From the NCBI RefSeq assembly GCF_004421005.1, contig NZ_CP038026.1:4340001-4404000 (forward strand): DNA of 64,000 nt, read 5' to 3'. The notes below the pieces were generated by a model. The model was not told the origin of the DNA. It saw only the letters and a program-made list of their open reading frames with translations, and did no database searches. This document shows positions 1 through 8,746 of this stretch, piece after piece. This DNA comes from Pseudoduganella plicata (lineage in GTDB: Bacteria > Pseudomonadota > Gammaproteobacteria > Burkholderiales > Burkholderiaceae_D). Both the position numbers and the translations under genes were made by a program. Each line of letters starts with the position of its first letter. Position 1 is the stretch's first letter.

Positions 1-926
1 GGTGCGGTCGCCTTGAACGCGACGAGGCGCGCGTCGTCGGTCAGGCCATAGACGGTGGGCTGCGCAGTGGCCCGCACGGCGATACCGCGCACGTCTTCGG
101 TCACGCCGAGCGCGCCGACCAGCGTTGCGGCGGCAGTGGCGGCGCCGGGATTGACGGTGTACAGATTGCGCGCGCCGCCGGCCGTCGCCACGAGATAGCC
201 GACATTGGTGCGGCCGTCGATATCGAAGCCGTTGCCGTTGCCCACATCAATGCCCAGTGCTACCGGCGTTGCCAGCGTGCCGTTGTTGGGCGGATTCTGC
301 ACGTACAGCGTGTCGTTGACGCTGTCGATGCCATACAGCGTCGTCGCGCCCGTGCCGGCGAACGAATTGGTGTAGGCCGACGCCGTGATCGCGGTATTGG
401 CGGCGCCGCCGTTGATGGCGCCGTCGGTGGTGACGGCGCCGGTATCGACATTGATCCGCAGGCTTTGCCCGCTGCTGCCGACGATGCGCAGGCGGTCCGC
501 GACCGGGTTGAAGTCGACGCCGAAATCGCTGCCGGCCAGCGCGGTGAAGGGCAGGGTGGTGTCTGCCGCATCGGCCATCAACGTCGACTTCAGCGTCGCG
601 ATGCCGGTTGTCGTATCGATCGTATAGAGCCGCCCGCCGCTGCCCACGCCATACAGCATCCCATCGACAGGGCGGAAATCGATGCCAACCAGGCTGTCCC
701 CGCCCTGCAGGCCCGTGACGGCGACAGTCGTGCGGATGGTGCCTGGCGTGGCGCGGTCAAACGACACGAGCTTGTTGGTAACCGTTAGCGCGAAGACGTC
801 GCCCGGGGTGGGCACGGGCACGGCCGGCGTGGGTGCCGGATCATCGATGGTACCGTGGCTGCCGCCACCGCACGCGGTCAGCGCCAGTGCGACGGGCAAG
901 GAAAGGATCAGCTTGGAAATGGTCAT
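1..926 (-). CDS. DUF4394-domain lipoprotein (C-terminus outside window)
   Basis: The gene begins at ATG 926 with an AGGAGG ribosome site eight bases upstream and runs off the left edge, so the C-terminus is missing. The first 20 residues are a lipoprotein signal ending in a lipobox (ALTACGGG), followed by a Pro/Thr-rich linker. The body shows the DUF4394 pattern of repeated blade-like segments (LVSFDRATPGT, LVGIDFRPVDGMLYGVG, DFNPVADRLRIVG, YGIDSVNDTLYVQNPPNNG). DUF4394 proteins are predicted secreted beta-propellers of unknown function. It is probably anchored in a membrane facing the periplasm. Nothing nearby hints at a partner. Confidence 0.85.
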   Translation of the reverse strand, partial: MTISKLILSLPVALALTACGGGSHGTIDDPAPTPAVPVPTPGDVFALTVTNKLVSFDRATPGTIRTTVAVTGLQGGDSLVGIDFRPVDGMLYGVGSGGRLYTIDTTTGIATLKSTLMADAADTTLPFTALAGSDFGVDFNPVADRLRIVGSSGQSLRINVDTGAVTTDGAINGGAANTAITASAYTNSFAGTGATTLYGIDSVNDTLYVQNPPNNGTLATPVALGIDVGNGNGFDIDGRTNVGYLVATAGGARNLYTVNPGAATAAATLVGALGVTEDVRGIAVRATAQPTVYGLTDDARLVAFKATA

Positions 927-1048
927 GGTAGTGCCTCCTGAAGTCGGTTGAGTGGTCGCTCAACGATTGCCGGTAACACTCGGCCAACGTTGATAGGATC
1001 ACTACGCCGGGCGAACGGTTTTGGATGCACTGCCTCGAAAATATTCTG

Positions 1049-1270
1049 CTACGCTTGGGCGCGGCGGGCTTCAGTCGCCGGAATGGCGCTACAGGCCAAG
1101 CACAGCGCCGTAACAATCGGCAGCAGAATCGCCACCTCAAGCCGGTGCGAGCTGTGATAGCGCTTCGTCTCGAAAACGGAGTCGACCGTCGATGTGAAGT
1201 CCGTTCCGAAGCGCAGGCCGGATTCCTCGAAGTTCGCGTAAACTGGCGCTTTCGCGGGCGGGCAACGTAA
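1049..1270 (-). pseudogene. Degenerate C-terminal remnant of a second RMD1/DUF155 gene
   Basis: Reading the minus strand to the TAG at 1049-1051 gives a peptide whose block ETKRYHSSHRLEVAILL is nearly identical to the C-terminus of the intact RMD1-family protein at 1793-2677 (ETMRYHSSHRLEVAILL). Slightly upstream, VYANFEE matches LYARLEG of the intact copy, with about nine residues missing between the two blocks. No N-terminal part or start codon is recognisable. The DNA at 1117-1175 and 1843-1900 is visibly homologous. I infer an old partial duplication or the decayed end of a paralogue. Confidence 0.6.
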
Positions 1271-1306
1271 CCGGCCGGCCCGCTCAACCCTCTGGAAAAT
1301 TGACAG

Positions 1307-1782
1307 ATGACCCGATTTGCCCTGATTACCGGCACCTTGCTTCTTGCCCTCTCGGGGCTGATGCAGCTGCGGCGCCTGCCGCCAACGCCCCGTTCAACAC
1401 GCAGCTCTTCAACCTGCTGGAGAACAAGAAGAACATCGTCGATGGCAAGCATTACTATCGCAAGGATTTTGCCCAGGCGTTCGATGCGCTGCTGGCGAGC
1501 TCGAAGCTTTCCAGGGTGGACGAGAACAAGGTGTCATTGAAGAAGCGGCTGCTGAGCGGCCCTGCCGGGGAGCCCGACGCGGTTACCGAAGCGGGCAAGC
1601 AGTACCTGTATTACCGGGCATGCCAGGCGCATATGTGCGACGAGACGAACCTGGGACTCGTCTACGAACCGGCAAGCGGCAAGATGGCCGCGTCGCTGCG
1701 CCTCAATGGCCAGCAGGAGTACCTGGGCACGCCCACGCCGGCGGAGCGCGCACTGCTCGAGAGGATGCAGGCGCAGCGCTGA
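1307..1782 (+). CDS. Ivy-family lysozyme inhibitor, signal peptide and mature domain in different frames
   Basis: The mature part resembles Ivy (inhibitor of vertebrate lysozyme), a periplasmic protein that plugs the lysozyme active site through a Cys-x-x-His-x-Cys loop; here the loop is CQAHMC. It ends at 1782. The natural start is ATG 1307, which encodes a good signal peptide (MTRFALITGTLLLALSG), but this is one frame away from the mature domain. Adding one G to the run at 1354-1357 joins them as ALSGADAAAAPAANAPFN, an ordinary cleavage region. The in-frame alternative, TTG 1300, gives no signal peptide. As written the protein could not be exported. A sequencing indel is likely. Confidence 0.65.
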
Positions 1783-1792
1783 TCCGGCTGGG

Positions 1793-2677
1793 TCAATGCC
1801 CGAAGTGCCCATACAACCCCAGGCAAAGCTCCGTAAAGATCAACAGCAGAATTGCCACCTCGAGCCGATGCGAGCTGTGATAGCGCATCGTCTCGACCAG
1901 CGTTTCGGACGTGTGCGACAGCGTCGTCAGCTTGCGGTCCAGCGCCGCGGCGCGGTCGTGCAGTTCGTAGTCGCCTTCCAGGCGTGCGTAGAGGCCTGAC
2001 AGGCCGGGGTTGTCCCACAGCAGATCGGGGCGATCGAGCACGCCGGCGCGGCCGTTCAGGCGGTTCTCCGCCAGCAGCATGTTCCCCACCGCCTTCAGCA
2101 GCTCGGCCGGTTTCGCTGAAAAGCGTCCGTCCTCGGCCAGGTCGCGTGCCAGCGGTTCGGCCAGGTCGAAGTCGCGCGCGGCGCGCCGTTCCTGGAACGA
2201 CAGCATCGTGGCCTTGGCCATGACTTCGGCGATGAGCTGCAGGCGCAGCCGGTCCGCGTTCTTGATCTTGATGTACGGGCCGGCCGGTCCTTCCTCCTCG
2301 TCCGCATCCACCTGGACCGTTGCCGCTTCCTCGGCGCCGACATCGCCCTCGCCCGACGAGTGCTGCGCGAGGACTTCCAGCAAGCGGGCCTTCTCGTCGT
2401 TGGAGGCGTTGAACAGCACCACCGCGCCGTAACGGAAGATGGCGGCGATGCCGCCTTGTCCCAGCTTTACCGTGAACGGCGATTTCGCGATGATCTCGAA
2501 TGCCGAAATCGCGCGCACGTCGATCCGTTCCGCAGCCATGATGGCGCGCGCCGTGAACTCGGCATGCGTGATGACGGGCCGCTGGAACGGCAGCTTTTCT
2601 GTTTTGACGTGCAGGCCCTGCCGGGTACGGGGGCGTGGGTTCCAGCGAATTTTTCTTTTGTCGATATTGCTGTCCAT
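1793..2677 (-). CDS. RMD1/DUF155-family membrane protein
   Basis: A 294-residue protein beginning MDSNIDKRKIRWNPRP. The central DUF155 region includes RAISAFEIIAKSPF, IFRYGAVVLFN and LSFQERRAARDFDLAEPLARDL, and the C-terminus is one hydrophobic helix (VAILLLIFTELCLGLYG) after the typical YHSSHRLE motif. Yeast Rmd1/Rmd8 and bacterial YagE-type proteins share this layout; the molecular role is unknown. A GTG start at 2734 would add 19 unlikely residues, so ATG 2677 is chosen. A decayed copy of its C-terminus lies at 1049-1270, on the other side of the Ivy gene. Confidence 0.8.
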   Translation of the reverse strand: MDSNIDKRKIRWNPRPRTRQGLHVKTEKLPFQRPVITHAEFTARAIMAAERIDVRAISAFEIIAKSPFTVKLGQGGIAAIFRYGAVVLFNASNDEKARLLEVLAQHSSGEGDVGAEEAATVQVDADEEEGPAGPYIKIKNADRLRLQLIAEVMAKATMLSFQERRAARDFDLAEPLARDLAEDGRFSAKPAELLKAVGNMLLAENRLNGRAGVLDRPDLLWDNPGLSGLYARLEGDYELHDRAAALDRKLTTLSHTSETLVETMRYHSSHRLEVAILLLIFTELCLGLYGHFGH

Positions 2678-2919
2678 AGTCTTCCGATTGCCTGGGCCAG
2701 TGCGGGTGCAGGCTGTGCCAAATAAAACGCCCACATCATATCGGATGTCGCCGTCGGACGGCTATTCGCGGTGGCGCACATCGGTGCGTGGACAGTAGAT
2801 TTGGCGGAAGGCGGCAGCGGAAACGCGGCAGCAGATGCGGCAGGGCGCATCCGAAGAGCGGCGCCCGTCGGCACGCGCGATTGCGCGGCGTGCCGGTCCA
2901 GGGACGTGGCCTGGGGACG

Positions 2920-4089
2920 TTACTCGGGCGCCGTCAGGAACCCGTCGCCGATATCGGTGCCGTCGATGCCCGCATCGAACACTTCGGTTCGCGCGGACGC
3001 CGACAGCTTTGCCGCCACCGTGCGGCCGTCGGCCTTTTCCTTCAGCGACTCCCACCACAGCGCGGCCACGCCGGCCACGTGCGGGCATGCCATGCTGGTG
3101 CCGCTCCATGTCTGGAAGCCGCCGCCGGGGAAGGCGGACGTAATGTCGACCCCAGGTGCGCTGATGCGCGCCATGGAGTTGGAGAAGTCGGCCACGTAGA
3201 ACTGGCTGTCACGCCGGCCGATGGCCGCGACCGAGACGACGTCGTTTGCAGCGGCCGGCAGCGAAACGGCAATGCGGAAGTCCGCGTTCTCGTTACGCCG
3301 ACTCTCGTTGCCCGCGGCGGCCACCACCAGCGGTTCGACGCCGAGCCCGCCCTGGGCGTCCATCATCGCCATGATCGCGTCGAACATGCGCAGGTTGCCG
3401 CGGTACGCTTCCAGTGCCTGCGAGGTGGCCAGGGCGACCGGCATGCCGCCACCCACCAGCTGCTCCACCAGTCCGGGGAAGTCGAACCCCAGCGACATCG
3501 AGATGATGTTCGCGTTCTGCTGCAGCGCCCATGTCATGCCGTTGAACAGCATCTCGGAACTGCCGGAGCCGTCGTTGCCCAGGACCTTGCCGATCAATGC
3601 GTTCTCCACGCCGCGGGCGACGCCGATGCGCTGGCCGTTGACGTCGCGGCCGAAGATGGTGCCGGCGCAGTGGGTGCCGTGGCCCACCACGTCGTCGATG
3701 CCGTCGCCGCTGAAATCGTTGGTGACGAGGTTGACGCCGTTGAACGCGGCGTGGCGCGCATCGATGCCTGTGTCGAGCACGCAGACGGTGACGCCGGCGC
3801 CAGTGAAGCGGCTCTTGTCGGCGCCGACCGCAGCGATCCCCCAGCTGTCCGCCGCGGCGGCTGTCCCGTTGTCGAACGGCTCGATCAGGCGCGTCGGCAT
3901 CGTGGGTGTCACGAGCCGTACGTCCGGTTCCTTGCGGGCCTGGGCAAGCTCACGCTCGCTCAGGCGCTCGACAGTGACTTCCGGCCTGGCAGTCGTGCGC
4001 AAGCTTTCGAACAGCCGAATGCCGGCAAGACCCGGCTGCAGCCGGCCACCGGCGTCGGCACTGCTCCTCAGGATCACGTAGTTCTTCAT
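2920..4089 (-). CDS. S8-family subtilisin-like serine peptidase
   Basis: A 389-residue subtilase with an intact triad: Asp106 in VLDTGID, His137 in GHGTHCAGT and Ser332 in SGTSMACPH. Asn261 in AAAGNES supplies the oxyanion hole. Residues 1-75 precede the catalytic domain and could act as a short prosegment. There is no signal peptide, so it is either cytoplasmic or leaves by a non-Sec route. The C-terminus ends shortly after the domain with no secretion or anchoring module. It stands alone, with a 242-base gap to the RMD1 gene and a long upstream region. Confidence 0.88.
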   Translation of the reverse strand: MKNYVILRSSADAGGRLQPGLAGIRLFESLRTTARPEVTVERLSERELAQARKEPDVRLVTPTMPTRLIEPFDNGTAAAADSWGIAAVGADKSRFTGAGVTVCVLDTGIDARHAAFNGVNLVTNDFSGDGIDDVVGHGTHCAGTIFGRDVNGQRIGVARGVENALIGKVLGNDGSGSSEMLFNGMTWALQQNANIISMSLGFDFPGLVEQLVGGGMPVALATSQALEAYRGNLRMFDAIMAMMDAQGGLGVEPLVVAAAGNESRRNENADFRIAVSLPAAANDVVSVAAIGRRDSQFYVADFSNSMARISAPGVDITSAFPGGGFQTWSGTSMACPHVAGVAALWWESLKEKADGRTVAAKLSASARTEVFDAGIDGTDIGDGFLTAPE

Positions 4090-4448
4090 GTCTGACTCCC
4101 TCTGCTATCGCTTTGACGTTGATGAATGTGCGAGCCAGTATGGGGATAGCGCAAACGCGCGCCACTGGCCGGGCGCGCGTCGCATGAAGCCAGTCAAAGT
4201 TTAGCATCGCCATTCGGCGAAAGTTCGCGATATTGTCACCGGAGTCAGTCCAACTGTCATGGCGGTGACAACGGTGCAAGGAAGGAATCTGGTGCCGGTA
4301 TATTTCCCGACCGCCGGCGCCGGTAGTGGCGGCTCGCGCCGCCAATTGCCCTCTCCACTGAGCGAGACGTATTGTGCCCGCCGATTTTTACACCGTCGTG
4401 ACACGACCTCGATGCATGTGCCGCAGGCGCTGTGCTTTAATACGCGCC
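4090..4448. other. Divergent intergenic region, no gene seen
   Basis: These 359 bases separate the divergently transcribed subtilase and TPR-methyltransferase genes, so both promoters should lie here. I see a short inverted repeat (GGCGGC-tc-GCGCCGCC, near 4329-4344) but no convincing sigma70 boxes, terminator or coding stretch. Confidence 0.5.
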
Positions 4449-5978
4449 ATGACCGTTACCGATCCCATCGACCTGCTGCGGCAGGCCGTCGCATTCCACC
4501 AGCGCGGCGAACTGGCCCGCGCCGAGGCGCTGTATGCCGCCGTGCTGACGGCCGACCCGGACAATTTCGATGCGCTGCACCTGTCCGGTGTCATCGCGCG
4601 CCAGCGCAAGGCGCCGCAGGTTGCGTTCGAGCTGATCGCCCGCGCCCTGGCCATCGATGCGGACAAGGCCATCGCTCACTGCAACCTCGGCGCCGTGCTG
4701 CAGGACCTGGGCCGCGAGCAGGAGGCGCTGGCCAGCTACGATCGGGCACTGGCGCTGCAGCCGGCGTATGCCATCGCACTGTGCAACCGCGGCAACGCCT
4801 TGCGGCGCCTGGGCCGGCCGGGCGAAGCGCTCGACAGCTACGGTCGCGCGCTGGCAGTAACGCCCCGCTATCCGGAAGCGCTGTGCAACCGTGCGCTGGC
4901 GCTGCAGGCGCTGGACCGTCATGCCGACGCGCTGGACGATTTCGGCGCGGCGCTGACGCAGCGGCCGGCCTTTGCGGAAGCGCTGCATGGCGCTGCCGTA
5001 TCCCTGCTGGCGCTGGACCGTCCCGACGATGCGTTGCAGGCATTCGACCGCGCGCTGCGTGTGCAGCCTGACTACCCGGAAGCGTGGTGCGGCCGCGCCA
5101 CGCTGCTGCTGCGGGCGCAGGAGGCTGACGAAGCCCTGCACAGCTACGCCCAGGCATTGCAGCTGCGGCCCGGCTATGCACGCGCGCAGCTGGGCAGCGC
5201 GAACGCGCTGCGGGCGCTCGGCCGGCGCGACGAGGCGATCGCGGCGTACGAAGCGGCGCTGGCGTGCGGCGCCGATGCGGACACGGTGGCGTACCTGCTG
5301 GCATCGCTGGGCGCCGCGCCGGCACCGCAGGCGTCGCCCGCCGGCTACGTGGCCGCGCTGTTCGACCAGTATGCGGGCCGGTTCGAGCGCCACCTCGTCG
5401 ATGTGCTGCGCTACCGTACACCGGCGTTGCTGGCCGACCTGCTGGCGCGGCAAGTGCCGCCGCACGCGCACGGCTCGCTGGATATCCTCGACCTGGGTTG
5501 CGGCACGGGCCTGTGCGGCCCGCTGCTGCGGCCACTGGCGCGGCGCCTGGAAGGTGTCGACCTCTCGTCGGGCATGCTGGCCCAGGCGCGTGAGCTGGGC
5601 GTCTACGATGCGCTGGCCTGCGCCGAGCTGACGGCGTTCCTGCGCACGGCGCCGGCATGCCGGGACGTGCTGGTCGCTGCCGACGTCCTGGTGTACGTGG
5701 GCGACCTCGATGCGGCGTTCGGCGCCGCCCGCGATGCGCTGCGTACCGGCGGGCTGTTCGTGTTGTCGGTCGAGGCATTGACGGAGGAGGGCGCGGCCGG
5801 TTACGCGCTGCGTCCGTCCGGCCGCTATGCGCACACGGCGCGCTATCTCGACGCACTGGCGGCACGCCACCGCTTTGTCGTGCGCGAGACGGTTCCGTGC
5901 ACGCTGCGCGAGGACAGCGGCAGCGGCGTTGCAGGCCTGCTGTTCGCGCTGGCCGCGGCGGACGACGTCAGCGCGTGA
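4449..5978 (+). CDS. TPR-repeat protein fused to a class I methyltransferase
   Basis: A 509-residue protein. Residues 1-300 are about eight tetratricopeptide repeats with the usual G-A-Y-A/P spacing (for example ALASYDRALALQPAYAIALCNRG). A link containing YVAALFDQYAGRFERHLVD leads to a SAM-binding domain with motif I DLGCGTGLCG, and EGVDLSSGMLAQA, ADVLVYVGDL and GGLFVLSVE following. This is the TPR-methyltransferase family, whose substrates are mostly undefined. ATG 4449 is preferred over an upstream in-frame start because homology begins immediately after it. The stop overlaps by a few bases a convergent glycosidase remnant. Repeats probably recruit a protein partner or substrate. Confidence 0.85.
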   Translation: MTVTDPIDLLRQAVAFHQRGELARAEALYAAVLTADPDNFDALHLSGVIARQRKAPQVAFELIARALAIDADKAIAHCNLGAVLQDLGREQEALASYDRALALQPAYAIALCNRGNALRRLGRPGEALDSYGRALAVTPRYPEALCNRALALQALDRHADALDDFGAALTQRPAFAEALHGAAVSLLALDRPDDALQAFDRALRVQPDYPEAWCGRATLLLRAQEADEALHSYAQALQLRPGYARAQLGSANALRALGRRDEAIAAYEAALACGADADTVAYLLASLGAAPAPQASPAGYVAALFDQYAGRFERHLVDVLRYRTPALLADLLARQVPPHAHGSLDILDLGCGTGLCGPLLRPLARRLEGVDLSSGMLAQARELGVYDALACAELTAFLRTAPACRDVLVAADVLVYVGDLDAAFGAARDALRTGGLFVLSVEALTEEGAAGYALRPSGRYAHTARYLDALAARHRFVVRETVPCTLREDSGSGVAGLLFALAAADDVSA

Positions 5979-6182
5979 CGCGCAAGTAATCCACGTCGAG
6001 ATACCCGCCATCGGGCGCGCGGTGCCGACGCTGAACAGGCCCAGCGTCGCGCCGACCCAGCGGCCCGGCTGGGCGGCAAACGCGCGCGGCGCCGGCACCC
6101 ATGTCTGCAGTTCGACGTGCGTCTGCGCGGTAGCTGCCGGCGCCGGTACCTTCTGCGCCAGGATGGATGCGCCGCGCACTTA
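5968..6182 (-). pseudogene. C-terminal remnant of a GH43-like glycoside hydrolase
   Basis: The minus strand carries about 70 codons resembling the C-terminal concanavalin-like sandwich of GH43 beta-xylosidases: GRWVGATLGLFSVGTA followed, one frame over, by PDGGYLDVDYLRVTR and a stop. Adding one base to the GGG run at 6013-6015 restores a continuous tail. Upstream the frame is closed by TAA at about 6180 and nothing of the catalytic domain is present, so the gene was deleted even if the frameshift is a read error. It overlaps the end of the TPR-methyltransferase gene by 11 bases. Confidence 0.55.
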
Positions 6183-6338
6183 ATCGCGCGCGGCGGGACG
6201 GCCTGCGTGGCGGTCGGCGATAGGCGACGGAAGGGGACTGCAGCATCGGCACATCGGCCGTGACGGCTGCGCTCAGCAGATTGATTGTTGGCCTGCCATC
6301 CGTGACAATGGCCATTCCGTCAGCCAGGGAATGCGCCC

Positions 6339-6899
6339 GTGTCACTACTGGAAATCGCCGCCAACGCCGTCATGGCCGTTTCGATCGTTCTTGCGGGACG
6401 CAACAACGTCCACTCATGGTGGCTCGGCGTCGTCGGCTGTACGCTGTTCGCACTATTGTGCTACGACGTGCGGCTGTATGCGGACGTGGCCTTGCAGGTC
6501 TTCTTCATCCTGACGTGCATCGTCGGCTGGGTACAGTGGCTGCGTGGCGCCAGCGGCAAGCCGTTGCCGATCGGATCGGCCAGCGTGCGGTCGTTGGCCG
6601 CAATGGCATGTGCCGGCCTTGCCGCTACCTTCGCCTATGGAATGATGCTGCGCGAGTTCACGGATGCGTATGCGCCATTCATCGATTCGGCGGTGCTGGC
6701 ATTCTCCGTTATCGCGCAGTTCCTGCTGATGGGCCGGCGCATCGAAACGTGGCCCGTCTGGCTGCTGGTGAACACGATCTCGGTGCCGCTGTACGCCGGC
6801 CGCGGCCTGTATCTCACGGCGGTGCTGTATGCGGCCTACTGGGTCAATGCGGTGGTGTCGTGGTGGTGGTGGAACCGGCAGATGCGTGCTGCCGGGTAA
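6339..6899 (+). CDS. pnuC: PnuC-type nicotinamide riboside/mononucleotide transporter
   Basis: A 186-residue integral membrane protein with about seven hydrophobic helices. The pattern ANAVMAVSIVLAGRNNVHSWWLG at the N-terminus and later WQ/W-rich motifs (GWVQWLRG, YWVNAVVSWWWW) are typical of PnuC, which moves vitamin B3 ribosides across the inner membrane by facilitated diffusion coupled to phosphorylation. The start is GTG 6339, placed a few bases after an AGGGA ribosome site. No NadR or NAD salvage gene is adjacent. The identity of the transported species (riboside or another vitamin) cannot be settled from sequence alone. Confidence 0.82.
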   Translation: MSLLEIAANAVMAVSIVLAGRNNVHSWWLGVVGCTLFALLCYDVRLYADVALQVFFILTCIVGWVQWLRGASGKPLPIGSASVRSLAAMACAGLAATFAYGMMLREFTDAYAPFIDSAVLAFSVIAQFLLMGRRIETWPVWLLVNTISVPLYAGRGLYLTAVLYAAYWVNAVVSWWWWNRQMRAAG

Positions 6900-6902
6900 G
6901 TG

Positions 6903-7224
6903 CTACTGCAGCCTGAACACCGCCGTCACCGGCTGTGCAAACGGAATCGACCGCGGCACCGCATGGCCCCCGGCATCCGGTGCCGGTGTGCTAAGAGCCA
7001 GCGCTTTCTTCGCCAGGTCGGCACTGCCGATATCGCTGTCCGCGATGCCGTGTTCGGCCAGCAGCTTTTCCGATAATGCGGACAGTTCCATCGGGTGCGC
7101 CGCGCGGCGTGGGCGTCGGGATTCTGCGCGCCGGTCGCGAATTGCAGCTCGCCTGTATCGGGTGCCACCCAGGCCTGCGCCTTGCCCGTCCTGGGAACGA
7201 TTTTGCGTTGAACCAGACATTCAT
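6903..7224 (-). pseudogene. Small conserved-looking protein broken by two frameshifts
   Basis: A roughly 107-codon gene can be reassembled from three frames. It starts at ATG 7224 (MNVWFNAK), continues as IVPRTGKAQAWVAPDTGELQ after adding one T to the plus-strand run 7201-7204, and ends as TPMELSALSEKLLAEHGIA after adding one G at 7093-7095. The end is VTAVFRLQ at 6903. The start overlaps the stop of the upstream response regulator as ATGA, so the two were translationally coupled. I do not recognise the family. Both repairs are single bases in homopolymers, so the gene may be intact in reality. Confidence 0.55.
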
Positions 7225-7997
7225 GTCTGGACTGGGCTGTCGGGAATGGAGTGGCGGTAGGCGCTGGGCGTCACGCCCATCTTCTCGCGAAACGCGGTGG
7301 CGAAGTTGCCGGCGCTTTTGAACCCGACCAGCAGCGCGATGTCCTGGATGTCCATGTCCGTGTCGCGCAACAGCTGCAAACCGCGCGCGATGCGTTCCTC
7401 GCGGATAAACGCGAAGACGGTCTTGCCCGTCTGCGCACGGAACAGTTGGCTCAGCTTTTCCCGGTAGGTGCCCACGCTGCGGGCGATTTCGTTCAGGCTG
7501 GGCAGGGCGCCCAGGTTGTCGGCGATCAGGTGCATGGCCGCGCGGACGGTAACGGCATCGGGATCGACCGGTTGCGACGCATCGGGGGGCGGGGGCGGAG
7601 CGCGCCGCATCAGGTTCAGGTGCACGTGTATCCGTGCCGCCAATTCTCCCGGCGTAAAAGGTTTGGAGACAAAATCCACACCGCCGATCGACAGCCCGGT
7701 AATCCGGTCTTCCACCGAGTCGATACCGCTGACGAAAATAATGGGAATATCTTGCGTGGCCGGATTGGCTTTTAGCAGGCGGCAACAAGTATAGCCATCC
7801 ATACTAGGCATTCTGACGTCCAGCAAAATCAGGTCCGGTCGCTGGGATAACGCCAGCTGATAACCCTGTTCACCATTGAACGCCACCGAAACACGGTAAG
7901 GCAGCTCGCTCAGCAGGTCAACCAGCATGCGCTGCTCGAACGCCGAGTCGTCAACGATGAGTATATTGCGCACGGTAGCGTCGCTTGTGAGATACAT
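7221..7997 (-). CDS. Response regulator with AraC-type DNA-binding output
   Basis: A 258-residue protein with a receiver domain (residues 9-125: acidic pair DD16-17, phospho-acceptor Asp60 in LILLDVRMP, Lys112 in FVSKPF), a short Pro-rich linker and an AraC/XylS helix-turn-helix pair (residues 155-250, with FAFIREERIARGLQLL and IALLVGFKSAGNFATAFREK). It is therefore a phosphorylation-controlled transcription factor. No sensor kinase is adjacent. ATG 7997 is used; GTG eight codons later is a possible alternative. The downstream small gene overlaps its stop by four bases. Confidence 0.85.
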   Translation of the reverse strand: MYLTSDATVRNILIVDDSAFEQRMLVDLLSELPYRVSVAFNGEQGYQLALSQRPDLILLDVRMPSMDGYTCCRLLKANPATQDIPIIFVSGIDSVEDRITGLSIGGVDFVSKPFTPGELAARIHVHLNLMRRAPPPPPDASQPVDPDAVTVRAAMHLIADNLGALPSLNEIARSVGTYREKLSQLFRAQTGKTVFAFIREERIARGLQLLRDTDMDIQDIALLVGFKSAGNFATAFREKMGVTPSAYRHSIPDSPVQT

Positions 7998-8254
7998 GGC
8001 GTGGCTGTTACATGTGAGTTTGGTGTCTATTATGCCTCGATTTAAATTTATTTCTTTGGTTTCTCCTCCGCCAAAAGCGTAGTCACCTCCAGCAAAAGCA
8101 GGCCGCGTGGCGCTGCAACATAATAAAACCACTGTCACGGTGCAATTTTGTCTGATCGTGACTTTTCGATAGTATTTGAGGGTCCTTTTCAGGTTAAAAC
8201 ATAGGCTTTGTCGTTTGACACCTGATTCACTGCAACGCAACAGTAGGAGGAAGT

Positions 8255-8746
8255 ATGAAGCATACCGATTTTGGCCAGATGCCATGTCCGATCGCGCGCA
8301 GCCTCGGCAAGGTGGGCGAATGGTGGAGCATTCTGATCCTGCGCGACGCGTTCTACGGTCTGACCCGATTCGACGAGTTCGAGAAGAGCTTGAAGATCGC
8401 GCCCAATATGCTGACCCGTCGGCTGGCAGGTCTCGTTGCGGGCGGCCTGATGGAAAAACGCCAGTACAGTGCACGTCCACCCCGTTACGAATATCTGTTG
8501 ACGAAGGAAGGACGGGCTTTCAAACCCGTGCTGCTGGCATTTATTGCCTGGGGTAACGAACACCTGGCGCCGGAAGGGGCAAGCTTGCTCGTCGTCAACC
8601 GCGAGACCGGCGAACCGGCAACGCAGATCGTGGTGGACGCCACCAGCGGGCGTGCCATCAGCGACGAAGACTATATGTTTGCGCCGGGCCCGGCCGCCAA
8701 CGAGATGATGCGCATGCGGCTGTCACAGGCGGCCAAGCAGCTGTAG
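8255..8746 (+). CDS. HxlR-family winged-helix transcriptional regulator
   Basis: A 163-residue protein with an HxlR winged helix covering residues 10-105: CPIARSLGKVGEWWSILILRD, then FDEFEKSLKIAPNMLTRRL and the wing PRYEYLLTKEGRAF. HxlR factors bind DNA as dimers and often sense electrophiles or oxidants through the N-terminal Cys (here Cys11), commonly controlling a divergent gene. The divergent neighbour here is the AraC-output response regulator, 257 bases away. AGGAGGA lies just before the ATG. The C-terminal 55 residues extend beyond the usual domain and carry no known motif. Confidence 0.87.
   Translation: MKHTDFGQMPCPIARSLGKVGEWWSILILRDAFYGLTRFDEFEKSLKIAPNMLTRRLAGLVAGGLMEKRQYSARPPRYEYLLTKEGRAFKPVLLAFIAWGNEHLAPEGASLLVVNRETGEPATQIVVDATSGRAISDEDYMFAPGPAANEMMRMRLSQAAKQL

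Noticed and set aside
4437..6179. A 580-codon minus-strand frame.
   Set aside because: It is antisense to the TPR-methyltransferase gene; only its first ~70 codons (the GH43 remnant) look real.
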